Source of the DNA: Gemmatimonadota bacterium
GTDB taxonomy: Bacteria; Gemmatimonadota; Gemmatimonadetes; Gemmatimonadales; Gemmatimonadaceae
Direction: 5' to 3'
Length of the DNA: 64,000 nt
Assembly (NCBI GenBank): GCA_003155795.1
Contig: PMEM01000024.1
Span: forward strand, 161,324-225,323
Shown here: in pieces, positions 1 to 7,655 of the stretch
Layout: the number at the start of each line of letters is the position of its first letter
Numbering within the stretch: position 1 is the stretch's first letter
Notes under the pieces: generated by a model
What the model was told of the DNA's origin: nothing
The model's input: the letters and a program-made list of their open reading frames with translations, nothing else
Databases searched by the model: none
Translations under genes and position numbers: made by a program

Positions 1-355
1 GGGAAACCGCGATAGTGGTGAACGCAGGTGTGCGACGGAGCTGACGAATCGCGAATCGGACGTCCTGCATCCAGCCCTGCGCCCATCGCGATGCGCGTGC
101 TCGTCGGGCGTACGGCGCATCAATTGTCTGGCAGTAATCGTGAAATTCTTCAACATCCCCAAATCGACGCAAAGCCTCGGCACGCGCGTCCTCTGGCGTG
201 AAGCCGGACGCGCGCAGAGCTGCGATGCGCATCTCGACGTGAAAGGCTACCTCGTCGTCGATGTCGCGATCGGTTTGCGCCTTGCCGCGCCAGGGAAGAC
301 GAAAGGCGCGGCGCACGCCTTCCGGCATTCCCGGGCGTTCAGGCTTGTCACTCAT
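1..355 (-). CDS. ADOP-type ABC transporter permease, N-terminal part (runs off window)
   Basis: The first 118 residues of a minus-strand protein that continues beyond base 1. It begins at the ATG complementary to 353-355 (MSDKPERPGM) and carries the leader typical of the large Acidobacteria/Gemmatimonadota MacB/FtsX-like permeases: a short acidic helix with DIDDEVAFHVEMR, the stretch ARAEALRRFGDVEEF, then MQDVRFAIRQLRRTPAFT just before the first membrane segment. These proteins are presumed inner-membrane exporter or lipoprotein-release permeases. The PadR gene lies 27 bases upstream in the same direction, a standard pairing in these phyla, so PadR probably controls this operon. The membrane and MacB periplasmic domains lie outside the window, so substrate cannot be judged. 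Confidence 0.8.
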   Translation of the reverse strand, partial: MSDKPERPGMPEGVRRAFRLPWRGKAQTDRDIDDEVAFHVEMRIAALRASGFTPEDARAEALRRFGDVEEFHDYCQTIDAPYARRARASRWAQGWMQDVRFAIRQLRRTPAFTTIAVS

Positions 356-382
356 GCGAAATGCACCGCGCGCCGCATCAGC

Positions 383-715
383 TCAGGCCGTCTCGAGAAC
401 GGCGGACACAGCCACCACGTACCGGCGCCACGTTGCCGTCTCGGCGCGCATCAACTGCCGGCCGCGCGTGGTCAGTGAATAATATTTCGCGCGGCGATTG
501 TTTTCCGAGAGACCCCACTCGGCCGCGACGGCACCACTGTGCTCAAGCCGGTGCAGCGACTTGTACAGTGCGGCGTCGACAATCTCGAGCGTGCCGTCTG
601 TGCGTTGCTCGATCCATGTCGCGATCGCGTAACCATGCATGGGCCCCCAGGACAAAGTCTTGAGGACCAGCACATCCAGCGTACCGTGCAGCAAATCATT
701 GACATCCCGAGGCAT
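383..715 (-). CDS. PadR-family transcriptional regulator
   Basis: A 110-residue winged-helix regulator. It shows the PadR pattern: LLHGTLDVLVLKTLSWGPMHGYAI forms the first helices of the DNA-binding domain (split here as LLHGTLDVLVLK and LSWGPMHGYAI), followed by the wing region with ALYKSLHRLEHSGAVAAEW and YYSLTTRGRQLM, and a short C-terminal dimerisation helix. The start at 715 has a GGAGG ribosome site just upstream. It is the first gene of a unit whose next gene is an ADOP permease. An imperfect inverted repeat lies immediately upstream of the start (723-741), suggesting autoregulation. The signal sensed is unknown. Confidence 0.9.
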   Translation of the reverse strand: MPRDVNDLLHGTLDVLVLKTLSWGPMHGYAIATWIEQRTDGTLEIVDAALYKSLHRLEHSGAVAAEWGLSENNRRAKYYSLTTRGRQLMRAETATWRRYVVAVSAVLETA

Positions 716-722
716 CCGCCCT

Positions 723-741
723 CCACCAACTAGGTTAGTGG
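723..741. promoter_or_regulatory. Candidate PadR operator (inverted repeat)
   Basis: CCACCAAC, three bases, GTTAGTGG: 8-bp arms with one mismatch, directly upstream of the padR ribosome binding site. PadR regulators commonly bind inverted repeats in their own promoter. That this one is bound is inference. Confidence 0.4.
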
Positions 742-814
742 AAGGTTATAGCGCGATCGGGTTGGCGTCAACTGGTAAAATCGCTGACGCCTGGCACCTC
801 AAGCCGATGACGCG

Positions 815-1684
815 CTACGCCGCGTGCTTGCGCGCGACCACGAGCGCATCGCGCACTGCGACCGAGAGCGGCGTCGTGGGCCTGCCGATCAGCCTGGATA
901 GCTCGTGGCCATTGTCTAAGAGCGCACCATGTGCGGCGCCTGTGTCCCAACCAGCGAACATCCGCGCCATGGCATCGGGCACACCGGCGCCAACGAGCGC
1001 AGCAGCGTACTCCGCCTCGGGCAGGTTCCGGTACGGAATTGTGCGGCCGGTCTGCAATGAAAGTTCGGCAGCGAGATCGGCGAGCGTATATGCGTCGTCG
1101 CCGGCCAGCTCGTAGGTCTTACCATCGTGTTTCGGATCAGTCGCGGCGATTGCAGCCGCCTCGGCGAAATCCGCACGGGTAGCGAAGGAGATCCGGCCCT
1201 CGCCAGCGCTGCCGAAAAACGCACCGTTGGCAAGCGCTGCTGGAATCGACCCAGTGTAGTTGTCCGTGTACCAGCCGTTGCGCAGTATCGTGTGCGGAAT
1301 GCCGGACGCTTCCAGCTCCGCTTCCGTGGTACTGTGCTCGACGGCGAGGTCCCGGAGCGGCGAGCTGTCCGCGCGCAGGAGGCTCGTGTAAACGATCCGC
1401 TTCACGCCGGCCCGCTTGGCGGCCGCAATGACGTTGTGATGTTGCGGCGCACGCTTCCCCACATCGCTCGCAGAGATAAGCAGCAGGGTGTCGACGCCAG
1501 CGAGTGCCGGGCCGAGCGTCTCCGGGCGGTCGTAGTCCGTCTCGCGCGCTGCAATCCCCAGATCGGCCGCTTTGGCTGGCGAGCGGACGAGCGCGACGAG
1601 GTTGTTGGGTTGCGTCCGGGCTTTAAGGTCCTGGACCACTAGGCGGCCGAGGTGGCCTGTGGCTCCGGTAATAGCAATTGTCAT
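815..1684 (-). CDS. qorB: NAD(P)H:quinone oxidoreductase 2 (YtfG/QorB family)
   Basis: A 289-residue atypical short-chain dehydrogenase that reduces quinones with NAD(P)H in the cytoplasm. The N-terminal Rossmann motif GATGHLG is at residues 7-13. The protein follows E. coli YtfG (286 residues) closely over its whole length, including LLLISASDVGKRAPQHHNVI, YTSLLRADSSPL, LRNGWYTDNY, ATRADFAEAA and YELAGD. It starts at ATG complementary to 1684. The gene stands alone, with PadR downstream on the same strand. The likely role is detoxification of quinones or electrophiles. No regulator is adjacent. Confidence 0.9.
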   Translation of the reverse strand: MTIAITGATGHLGRLVVQDLKARTQPNNLVALVRSPAKAADLGIAARETDYDRPETLGPALAGVDTLLLISASDVGKRAPQHHNVIAAAKRAGVKRIVYTSLLRADSSPLRDLAVEHSTTEAELEASGIPHTILRNGWYTDNYTGSIPAALANGAFFGSAGEGRISFATRADFAEAAAIAATDPKHDGKTYELAGDDAYTLADLAAELSLQTGRTIPYRNLPEAEYAAALVGAGVPDAMARMFAGWDTGAAHGALLDNGHELSRLIGRPTTPLSVAVRDALVVARKHAA

Positions 1685-1785
1685 CTGTTGTCTCGGGATA
1701 AAATGAGCTAATCCGTGTTACAACAGGTAATGTATAGAGGGCACTTACTTTTCGTCAGTGCCTCTCAGGTGCGGGGCAAACATGG

Positions 1786-1805
1786 ATTCCCGCTTCCGCG
1801 GGAAT
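1786..1805. repeat. REP-like GC-rich hairpin, copy 1
   Basis: ATTCCCGC and GCGGGAAT arms around a 4-base loop (TTCC), followed by GACGG. The same arm sequence recurs at 12493-12518. It lies in a 275-base intergenic gap (1685-1959) that holds no gene I can support. Confidence 0.55.
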
Positions 1806-1959
1806 GACGGCCGTGACGGATCGCACGGCTACACAGACTATCGGACACTTGAGATGGAGACGGCTGCGAGTGTTGCTCCCGCCAGAGCTGATGTAGCTGA
1901 ACCCGTGATGGCGGGCGCGAGCTACTGAATGGATGGAGAGCCCGATCCGGAGTCCGTCC

Positions 1960-2262
1960 CTACTCCGTCCCCTTGCGAGGGAGCAAGTGCGCCGCGCCGG
2001 GATCCAGACTACGCAAGACGTTCTCGACCGCTCGCGTGTAATCGGACGGGAGCCCTAGCTGCGCGTTGACATCGCCATGACGCAACGGCTCCGGCAACAC
2101 ATCGGCGCGGCCGCCGAGTGAGCTAGCCTTCCGCGCGAACGCCTGTGATTGCGGGCAGGAATCCTGACGCAGGCTCGAGCACACGGCGAGAAATGGCACG
2201 ATTGCTGAGTGTAGCTGCTCATACGGTGGCACTGCCCTCCAATCTGCAGGGACTTGCGCCAC
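1960..2262 (-). pseudogene. Alpha/beta hydrolase C-terminal remnant
   Basis: An open frame of 100 codons that contains only the last third of an esterase/lipase-type alpha/beta hydrolase. FLAVCSSLRQDSCPQSQAF and ADVLPEPLRHGDVNAQLG are recognisable, with the His of PLRHGDVN placed where the catalytic His of such enzymes sits. The nucleophile elbow (GxSxG), oxyanion residues and N-terminal sheet are absent, and the first ~15 codons overlap the end of the GNAT gene in another frame. I read it as the surviving 3' end of a deleted gene rather than a working protein. Confidence 0.6.
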
Positions 2263-2764
2263 GTGTCATTTCGACCATCGTCCGCCGAAACCCGGCACGA
2301 GTGAACAGTCGCTGCGCAGCCTCGTTTTTTTCTGCGGTGGAGAGCACGAATCGAGGGACTCCACGCGTCTTGAGTGTTGCGAGCGTGGTTTCGAGAAGCA
2401 TCCGCCCGATCCCCTCCCGTCGATGCGCCGCGTCGACGACGATGTCGTACAGCACGCCAGCCGGCCCGCGAAGCGACATGTAGTCGTAACTCTCAACACC
2501 AGCGTAGGTGTATCCGAACACGTCGCTTCCCCGCAAGGCTACGAGGACGATGATATTCGGATCATTGAGTCCGCTCCCAAGAAACGATTCGTAGGCGTGC
2601 GCTGTTCCGGGTGTGGCAGCAATGAAGCGCTCGGGGTCGAATTCGTAATGTGTGCGCACCAGGAGCGCGCCGAGGCGGCCGATTGCGGGGAGATGAACTG
2701 CTTCAGCAGCACGGATGGTGACAGCCGCGCTGGTGCGTGGCCCACCGTCGGTCGGCGTGATCAT
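2219..2764 (-). CDS. GNAT-family N-acetyltransferase
   Basis: A 181-residue GNAT fold protein, acetyl-CoA dependent, substrate unknown. Visible hallmarks are beta strand 4 with GVLYDIVVDAAHRREGIGRML, where the R/Q-x-x-G-x-G/A phosphate-binding motif appears as RREGIG, and the C-terminal AEKNEAAQRLFTRAGFRRT helix-strand. Relatives usually end shortly after a MVEMTRE-like motif. Here about a dozen extra residues follow MVEMTRG, consistent with the 3' end having been altered when the neighbouring hydrolase gene was truncated. No SD decides the start firmly. Confidence 0.8.
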   Translation of the reverse strand: MITPTDGGPRTSAAVTIRAAEAVHLPAIGRLGALLVRTHYEFDPERFIAATPGTAHAYESFLGSGLNDPNIIVLVALRGSDVFGYTYAGVESYDYMSLRGPAGVLYDIVVDAAHRREGIGRMLLETTLATLKTRGVPRFVLSTAEKNEAAQRLFTRAGFRRTMVEMTRGASPCRLEGSATV

Positions 2765-3173
2765 GTCCCCCCGTCAACCATCCCGTCACCGGACGACGCA
2801 AGCGCGCCCGTGTCCTTCATTTCCTCGGAACCACCACTCGCAACGGCTCGCTTGTCGCGGTGCTGGTGGAGTTCTCGACTCCATTTCCCGGATTTTCCCT
2901 GTATTACCCGCAGCGGAGGCACGCCTCGCCCGTGCTTCGCGCGCCGGTCGATTACGTGCGCCGGACGAGGCAGGAGAGCCGCGCGAAGCGTGGTCGCGGC
3001 GCGTCAGTGGTGGCCAAAAAAGCGAAACGCCGCTGACTGGAAGCACGATAGGGGCTCCGTAGCGACGCTTTGCGCACGTGTGCGCCTGTACACATTATCA
3101 CCTACCCCCGGGCTTGCGGCAAGCCCCCCTTGCGGGTTCATAATTCGCGCTCATTCCGAATCAGGGAGTTGCC
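2765..3173. other. Intergenic region with a GGGCTTG hairpin
   Basis: About 400 bases with no coding sequence I can support; the open frames here lack any recognisable family pattern. A 7-bp perfect stem GGGCTTG/CAAGCCC with a 3-base loop lies at 3110-3126, about 48 bases before the flavoprotein start. It has no T-run and could be a leader structure or the end of a small repeat. Confidence 0.4.
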
Positions 3174-4673
3174 ATGACCGAACATGCCGTATTGATTGCC
3201 GGGGGCGGTCCGACGGGGTTGATGTTGGCGGCCGAGTTGGCGTTGGCCGGTGTCGATGTTGCGATCTTTGAGCGGCGCGCCAGTCAGGAACTCGCCGGAT
3301 CGCGTGCGGGTGGGCTTCACTCGCGCACGCTCGAGATTCTGGATCAACGTGGAATCGTCGACCGGTTCCTGGCGGAGGGACAGAAGGTTCAGGCCGCGAG
3401 TTTCGCTGGAGTGACACTGGACATCAGCGACTTCCCCACCCGCCACAACTATGGCCTCGGGCTCTGGCAAAATCACATCGAGCGCATTCTGGCGGGCTGG
3501 GTCCGCGAGCTGAAGGTGCCGATCTACCATGGCATTGACGTCACTGGATTTGCGCAGGACGATACCGGCGTGGGCGTTCAACTCTCCGACGGCCGATCTG
3601 TGCGAGCGGAATATCTGGTCGGATGCGATGGAGGCCGCAGTCTTGTTCGCAAGTTCGCCGGTATCGACTTTCCAGGTTGGGACGCGACGACGAGCAACCT
3701 GATTGCAGAAGTCGAGATGGCCGAGCAGCCGAAATTTGGAATGCATCGCACCGCTGCGGGCATTCATGGCATCGGCAGAGTGGAGTACAAGATCCGTGAT
3801 GGTGAAGTTGTGTATGCGGATCACGGCCCAATGCGAGTTATGGTGACGGAGGAGCAGGTTGGACCGGCGACGGAGCCCACGCTTCCTGATCTGAGCGATG
3901 CGCTCATCACTGCATACGGGACGGATTACGGGGTTCACAGTCCCATCTGGATCTCACGTTTCACCGACATGACTCGGCAGGCCGCGTCGTATCGTGATAG
4001 ACGTGTGCTTCTCGCCGGTGACGCCGCGCATGTACATCCCCCCGACGGTGGACAGGGCCTGCAGATCGGCGTGCAGGATGCGGTGAATCTGGGATGGAAG
4101 CTGGCGCAGGTAGTCAAGCGGACATCGCCGGAAAGTCTGCTGGATACGTATCACACCGAGCGACACCCCGTCGCTGAACGAGTGCTGCGCAATACGATGG
4201 CGGCCGTCGCGCTTCGTCGCCAGGATGAGCGCACGAATGCAGTGCGCGAAACAATGGCGGAACTACTCGGAATGGATGAGCCGCGCAAACGGTTCGCTGC
4301 GAGGCTGTCCGGGTTGGACATTCAATACGATATGGGCGAGGGACATCCGCTGCTTGGCCGCCGGATGCCTGACCTCGATCTCGTCACCGCGAACGGGCCG
4401 CTTCGGCTTTACACACTGCTGCACGATGCGCGACCGGTGCTGCTCAATCTCGGTGACGTGGGAAGCATTGATATTGATCGATGGACGGATCGCGTTCGGC
4501 TGGTTGACGCCGAATACGCAGGAGAATGGGAGCTGCCGGTACTCGGGACGATCAGTGCGTCGAGCGCCGTATTGATTCGGCCAGATGGATATGTCGCGTG
4601 GGTCGGAGATCAAACGCAGGCGCAACTTGTAGACGCGCTCACGAAATGGTTTGGATCGCTTGCTACGGTGTAG
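3174..4673 (+). CDS. FAD-dependent aromatic monooxygenase (rifampicin monooxygenase-like)
   Basis: A 499-residue class A flavoprotein hydroxylase. The N-terminal dinucleotide motif is GGGPTG at residues 11-16. The DG motif is CDGGRSLVR near residue 160, and the second FAD motif is LLAGDAAHVHPPDGGQGL near 280. A C-terminal thioredoxin-like region ends with AVLIRPDGYVAWVGD. The order and wording of motifs (SRAGGLHSRTLEILDQRG, YGVHSPIWISRF, IQYDMGEGHPLLGRRMPD) follow rifampicin monooxygenase (Rox) and related PheA/TfdB enzymes. It uses NAD(P)H and O2 to hydroxylate a phenolic or naphthoquinone-type substrate in the cytoplasm. Activity on rifamycins is possible but unproven. The gene is monocistronic. 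Confidence 0.85.
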   Translation: MTEHAVLIAGGGPTGLMLAAELALAGVDVAIFERRASQELAGSRAGGLHSRTLEILDQRGIVDRFLAEGQKVQAASFAGVTLDISDFPTRHNYGLGLWQNHIERILAGWVRELKVPIYHGIDVTGFAQDDTGVGVQLSDGRSVRAEYLVGCDGGRSLVRKFAGIDFPGWDATTSNLIAEVEMAEQPKFGMHRTAAGIHGIGRVEYKIRDGEVVYADHGPMRVMVTEEQVGPATEPTLPDLSDALITAYGTDYGVHSPIWISRFTDMTRQAASYRDRRVLLAGDAAHVHPPDGGQGLQIGVQDAVNLGWKLAQVVKRTSPESLLDTYHTERHPVAERVLRNTMAAVALRRQDERTNAVRETMAELLGMDEPRKRFAARLSGLDIQYDMGEGHPLLGRRMPDLDLVTANGPLRLYTLLHDARPVLLNLGDVGSIDIDRWTDRVRLVDAEYAGEWELPVLGTISASSAVLIRPDGYVAWVGDQTQAQLVDALTKWFGSLATV

Positions 4674-4843
4674 CCGATGAAGGACGCTGTCGAGCGCCAA
4701 GTTTCGCTGCTTCTAGTTCACCCGACCGCCCAATTTGGGCCATAGCGCGCGAATCTTCGCATTGGCACGGAGTCGCGGGCCGAGAATCGCGCCCATGAGC
4801 TCAAGTGGTGTCGGTCCCCGTCCTGCGCTGGGTTCGCGAGCGT

Positions 4844-5245
4844 CTACCTGGCTCCCATGACGTCCTGGAGCTTCGCCGTATCGGCGTACTGCTGAAACCG
4901 CGTCACCTTACCACCCTTGATGTCCCAGACGTGACAGGCCTGCGTGTCCATGCTTTTCCCGGTCGCGAGGTATTTACCACCGTAGCGGACTTCGACGATC
5001 ACACTGTCGCCCGCATCGTGGAATGACTTCGGATGGACGGAGAATCCGTCCCACTCCGAGCCCAGCTTCACGAACAGATTATTCAGGATGGCGTCCGGTC
5101 CGACCCATGCCTTGCCGCTGGGCATGTACGGATTGCTCTCCGCCTCATGCCACTTGATGTCCGGGCTCATCGCCCCAAGGACTGTCGGCATGTCGCCGCT
5201 GCCAAACGCAGCGTAGAGATCCTTCATGAGGTTCACGTTGTTCAT
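4844..5245 (-). CDS. SnoaL-like / NTF2-fold protein
   Basis: A 133-residue cone-fold protein starting MNNVNLMKDLYAAFGSGD. The pattern of a first helix, then MSPDIKWHEAESNPY, HDAGDSVIVEVRYGG and CHVWDIKGGKVTRFQQYADT is that of the SnoaL-like ketosteroid-isomerase-related family. Members may be cyclases, isomerases or simply binding proteins. The start at 5245 is preceded by a GAGGAG site. A longer frame to 5365 exists but its first 40 residues look unlike protein and would skip this site. It stands alone between a plus-strand monooxygenase and a peptidase, so context does not name a substrate. Confidence 0.8.
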   Translation of the reverse strand: MNNVNLMKDLYAAFGSGDMPTVLGAMSPDIKWHEAESNPYMPSGKAWVGPDAILNNLFVKLGSEWDGFSVHPKSFHDAGDSVIVEVRYGGKYLATGKSMDTQACHVWDIKGGKVTRFQQYADTAKLQDVMGAR

Positions 5246-5492
5246 GCTCTCTCCTCGGGGTTGAGTTGTTACACAACTACTGGCCGGCGATTCGATAACG
5301 TTGCAAGCGCGTCGGGTAAGATGCCTGCGGCGGACTCGTGCGCAAGGTACTTCGTCAGCTCTCAACAGAGCTCAGTTGCATGCGAATGAAGCCGACCTGC
5401 CGCGGATCCGGCCCAGCGTGGGTCTCTAGCGGCTGGTGGCAGCAGCGCGTAAGATCGTAGCGTTTCCTGCCCATCCAAGGAGTAACCTACCA

Positions 5493-7604
5493 ATGAGTCC
5501 ATCGTTCTTTGCCTCGCCGCATGCGCGCCGCGCGGCGGCCAGCCGGATCAGCGGCTTCGCCAGCGTCGTGCTCCTCGCCCTCGTGGCTGCGCCGACACTC
5601 GGTGCGCAGCAGGCACCCCCCGACCACATCCAACTCAACCAGTACCTCGACTGGCAGGATGTGCAGTCGCCGCAGATCTCCCCCAACGGATCACAGATTG
5701 TCTATGGCCGCAGACACGTAGACAAGATAAACGACCGCTGGCGCACCTCTCTCTGGATCATGAACGCCGACGGCACGCATGATCGCTTTCTGGCCGATGG
5801 GTCGGGAATCAAATGGTCGCCGGACGGCAAGCGCATCGCTTACGTGGCCGACGGACAGCCTTCGGGCGCACAGATCTTTGTGAAGTGGGCCGACGTCGAC
5901 GGTCCGGGATCGCAGATATCCAATCTCACCGAGTCGCCGTCGAACCTTGAGTGGGCGCCTGACAGCAAGTCACTGGCGTTCAATATGAACGTGACGGAGC
6001 GTCCGGACCCAGAGTGGCACATTTCGATGCCCACGCCACCCAAAGGCGCCAAGTGGGTGGAACCGCCGAAGATCGTCACCCGGCTCAATTTCCGCTCCGA
6101 CCGTATCGGCTACGTCGATATCTACTATCACCAGATATTCGTCATCTCGGCCGACGGCGGCGAAGCTCGGCAGATCACCAAAGGGGACTGGAACGCGTCG
6201 GCGCCCGCCTTCTCTGGTGACGGCAAATGGGTAGCGTTCTCGTCGCTCCGCACTCCCGACGCCGAGCATGCATTTCGGCACTCGGAGATTTACGCGGCCA
6301 ACGTGAGTACCGGCGAGGTACAGCAGTTGACACACAGCAACGGTACGGCCGGAGGCCCGGTGTATTCACCCGACGGCCGGCTGGTGGCGTACACGCACGC
6401 CGATTCGGTAAACCACTCGGCGTGGTCTGAAGGCAACATCTGGGTGATGAACGCCGACGGGTCCAACCCACACAATCTCACGGCTAGCCTCGACCGCCCA
6501 GTGTCGGGCGTGCTCTGGGCACCGAACGGCGCCGGTGTCTATTTCAGCGTGCAGAGCGAGGGTTCGGAAAACTTCTATTACGCCTCGACATCAGGGCAGG
6601 TGCGGCCGGTTACCACCGGCACACACGTGCTCGTCGTTACCGACATGGCACGCAACGGGCTCGCGGTCGGCACGCGCACCACGCCGACAATGCCGCCCGA
6701 CGTAGTGACGTTTCTCGCGCCGACGACGGGCACGGTGTCAACGTTCGCTCAACGGACGAACATCGACGCTTCGATCCTGGCCGGAAAGAAAGTCGCCACG
6801 ACCGAGGAGATGTGGTACACATCGAAGGATGGGCTCAAGATCCAGGGCTGGATCGTCAAGCCACCCGACTTCGACGCAGGCAAGAAGTATCCGCTGATTC
6901 TGCAGATCCACGGAGGCCCGCAGAGCATGTACAACGTCGCTTTCAACTTCGCGCGACAGGACGAAGCGGCTAAGGGCTACGTGGTTCTGTACACCAACCC
7001 ACGCGGCAGCACAGGGTACGGCACGAAGTTCACCAACCTCATCGACAACGACTATCCCGACCACGACTTCGACGACCTGATGACCGGCGTCGACAACGTC
7101 ATCGCGAAGGGGTACATCGACACCAAGAACCTGTTCGTGTACGGGTGTTCGGGCGGAGGCGTGCTCACGTCGTGGACGGTGGGCCACACCGACAGGTTCG
7201 CGGCCGCGGTGGTGCAGTGTCCGGTGATCGACTGGATCAGTTTCGTCGGCGTGACCGACGGCGCCGGCTGGTATGGCAACTTCGCCAAGCCGTTCTGGGA
7301 GGATCCGAGCGAATACCTGAAGCGCTCGCCAATCATGTATGTGGGCAACGTCAAGACACCCACGATGTTGATGACCGGCGTGCTCGACCTGCGGACGCCA
7401 ATTCCGCAGACCGAAGAGTTCTACCGCGCGCTCAAATTGCGCGGTGTGCCCACGGCGATGCTGCGCATGAACAACGAATACCACGGTACATCGAGTACTC
7501 CGTCAAACTTCCTGCGCACGCAACTGTATGTGGAGGGCTGGTTCCAACGCTACGGCCACATGGCCGGCGCGCATGCGGAAACGCAGACTGACACACAACA
7601 GTAG
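5493..7604 (+). CDS. Secreted S9-family prolyl-oligopeptidase-like peptidase
   Basis: About 703 residues. The start at ATG 5493 has AAGGAG at 5477-5482; a frame opening 57 bases earlier lacks this. The N-terminus is a signal sequence (SVVLLALVAAPTLGAQQ). Residues ~35-420 contain WD40/TolB-like propeller repeats (SPNGSQIVYGR, WSPDGKRIAYV, YSPDGRLVAYTH). The C-terminal alpha/beta hydrolase domain has LILQIHGGPQS, nucleophile motif GCSGGG (Ser about 553), the Asp region TGVLDLRTPI and the His in NNEYHGTS, completing the triad. These enzymes cleave dipeptides or short peptides, probably in the periplasm. The usual nucleophile motif is GxSxGG; here Cys precedes Ser. Convergent with the next gene across a perfect palindrome. 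Confidence 0.9.
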   Translation: MSPSFFASPHARRAAASRISGFASVVLLALVAAPTLGAQQAPPDHIQLNQYLDWQDVQSPQISPNGSQIVYGRRHVDKINDRWRTSLWIMNADGTHDRFLADGSGIKWSPDGKRIAYVADGQPSGAQIFVKWADVDGPGSQISNLTESPSNLEWAPDSKSLAFNMNVTERPDPEWHISMPTPPKGAKWVEPPKIVTRLNFRSDRIGYVDIYYHQIFVISADGGEARQITKGDWNASAPAFSGDGKWVAFSSLRTPDAEHAFRHSEIYAANVSTGEVQQLTHSNGTAGGPVYSPDGRLVAYTHADSVNHSAWSEGNIWVMNADGSNPHNLTASLDRPVSGVLWAPNGAGVYFSVQSEGSENFYYASTSGQVRPVTTGTHVLVVTDMARNGLAVGTRTTPTMPPDVVTFLAPTTGTVSTFAQRTNIDASILAGKKVATTEEMWYTSKDGLKIQGWIVKPPDFDAGKKYPLILQIHGGPQSMYNVAFNFARQDEAAKGYVVLYTNPRGSTGYGTKFTNLIDNDYPDHDFDDLMTGVDNVIAKGYIDTKNLFVYGCSGGGVLTSWTVGHTDRFAAAVVQCPVIDWISFVGVTDGAGWYGNFAKPFWEDPSEYLKRSPIMYVGNVKTPTMLMTGVLDLRTPIPQTEEFYRALKLRGVPTAMLRMNNEYHGTSSTPSNFLRTQLYVEGWFQRYGHMAGAHAETQTDTQQ

Positions 7605-7625
7605 TTCTGCTCGCTGTTGAAATAG

Positions 7626-7653
7626 CCGTCGCTCCGGGATCCCGGAGCGACGG
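7626..7653. terminator. Perfect 28-bp palindrome between convergent genes
   Basis: CCGTCGCTCCGGGA and its exact complement follow each other with no loop mismatch, between the end of the S9 peptidase gene (7604) and the end of the hydrolase on the other strand (7656). It is a likely bidirectional transcription stop, although no T-run follows on either strand. Confidence 0.6.
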
Positions 7654-7655
7654 TG

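Noticed and set aside
2423-3271. 282-codon plus-strand open frame
   Set aside because: Crosses the GNAT gene antisense, the intergenic gap and the flavoprotein start; no recognisable domain.
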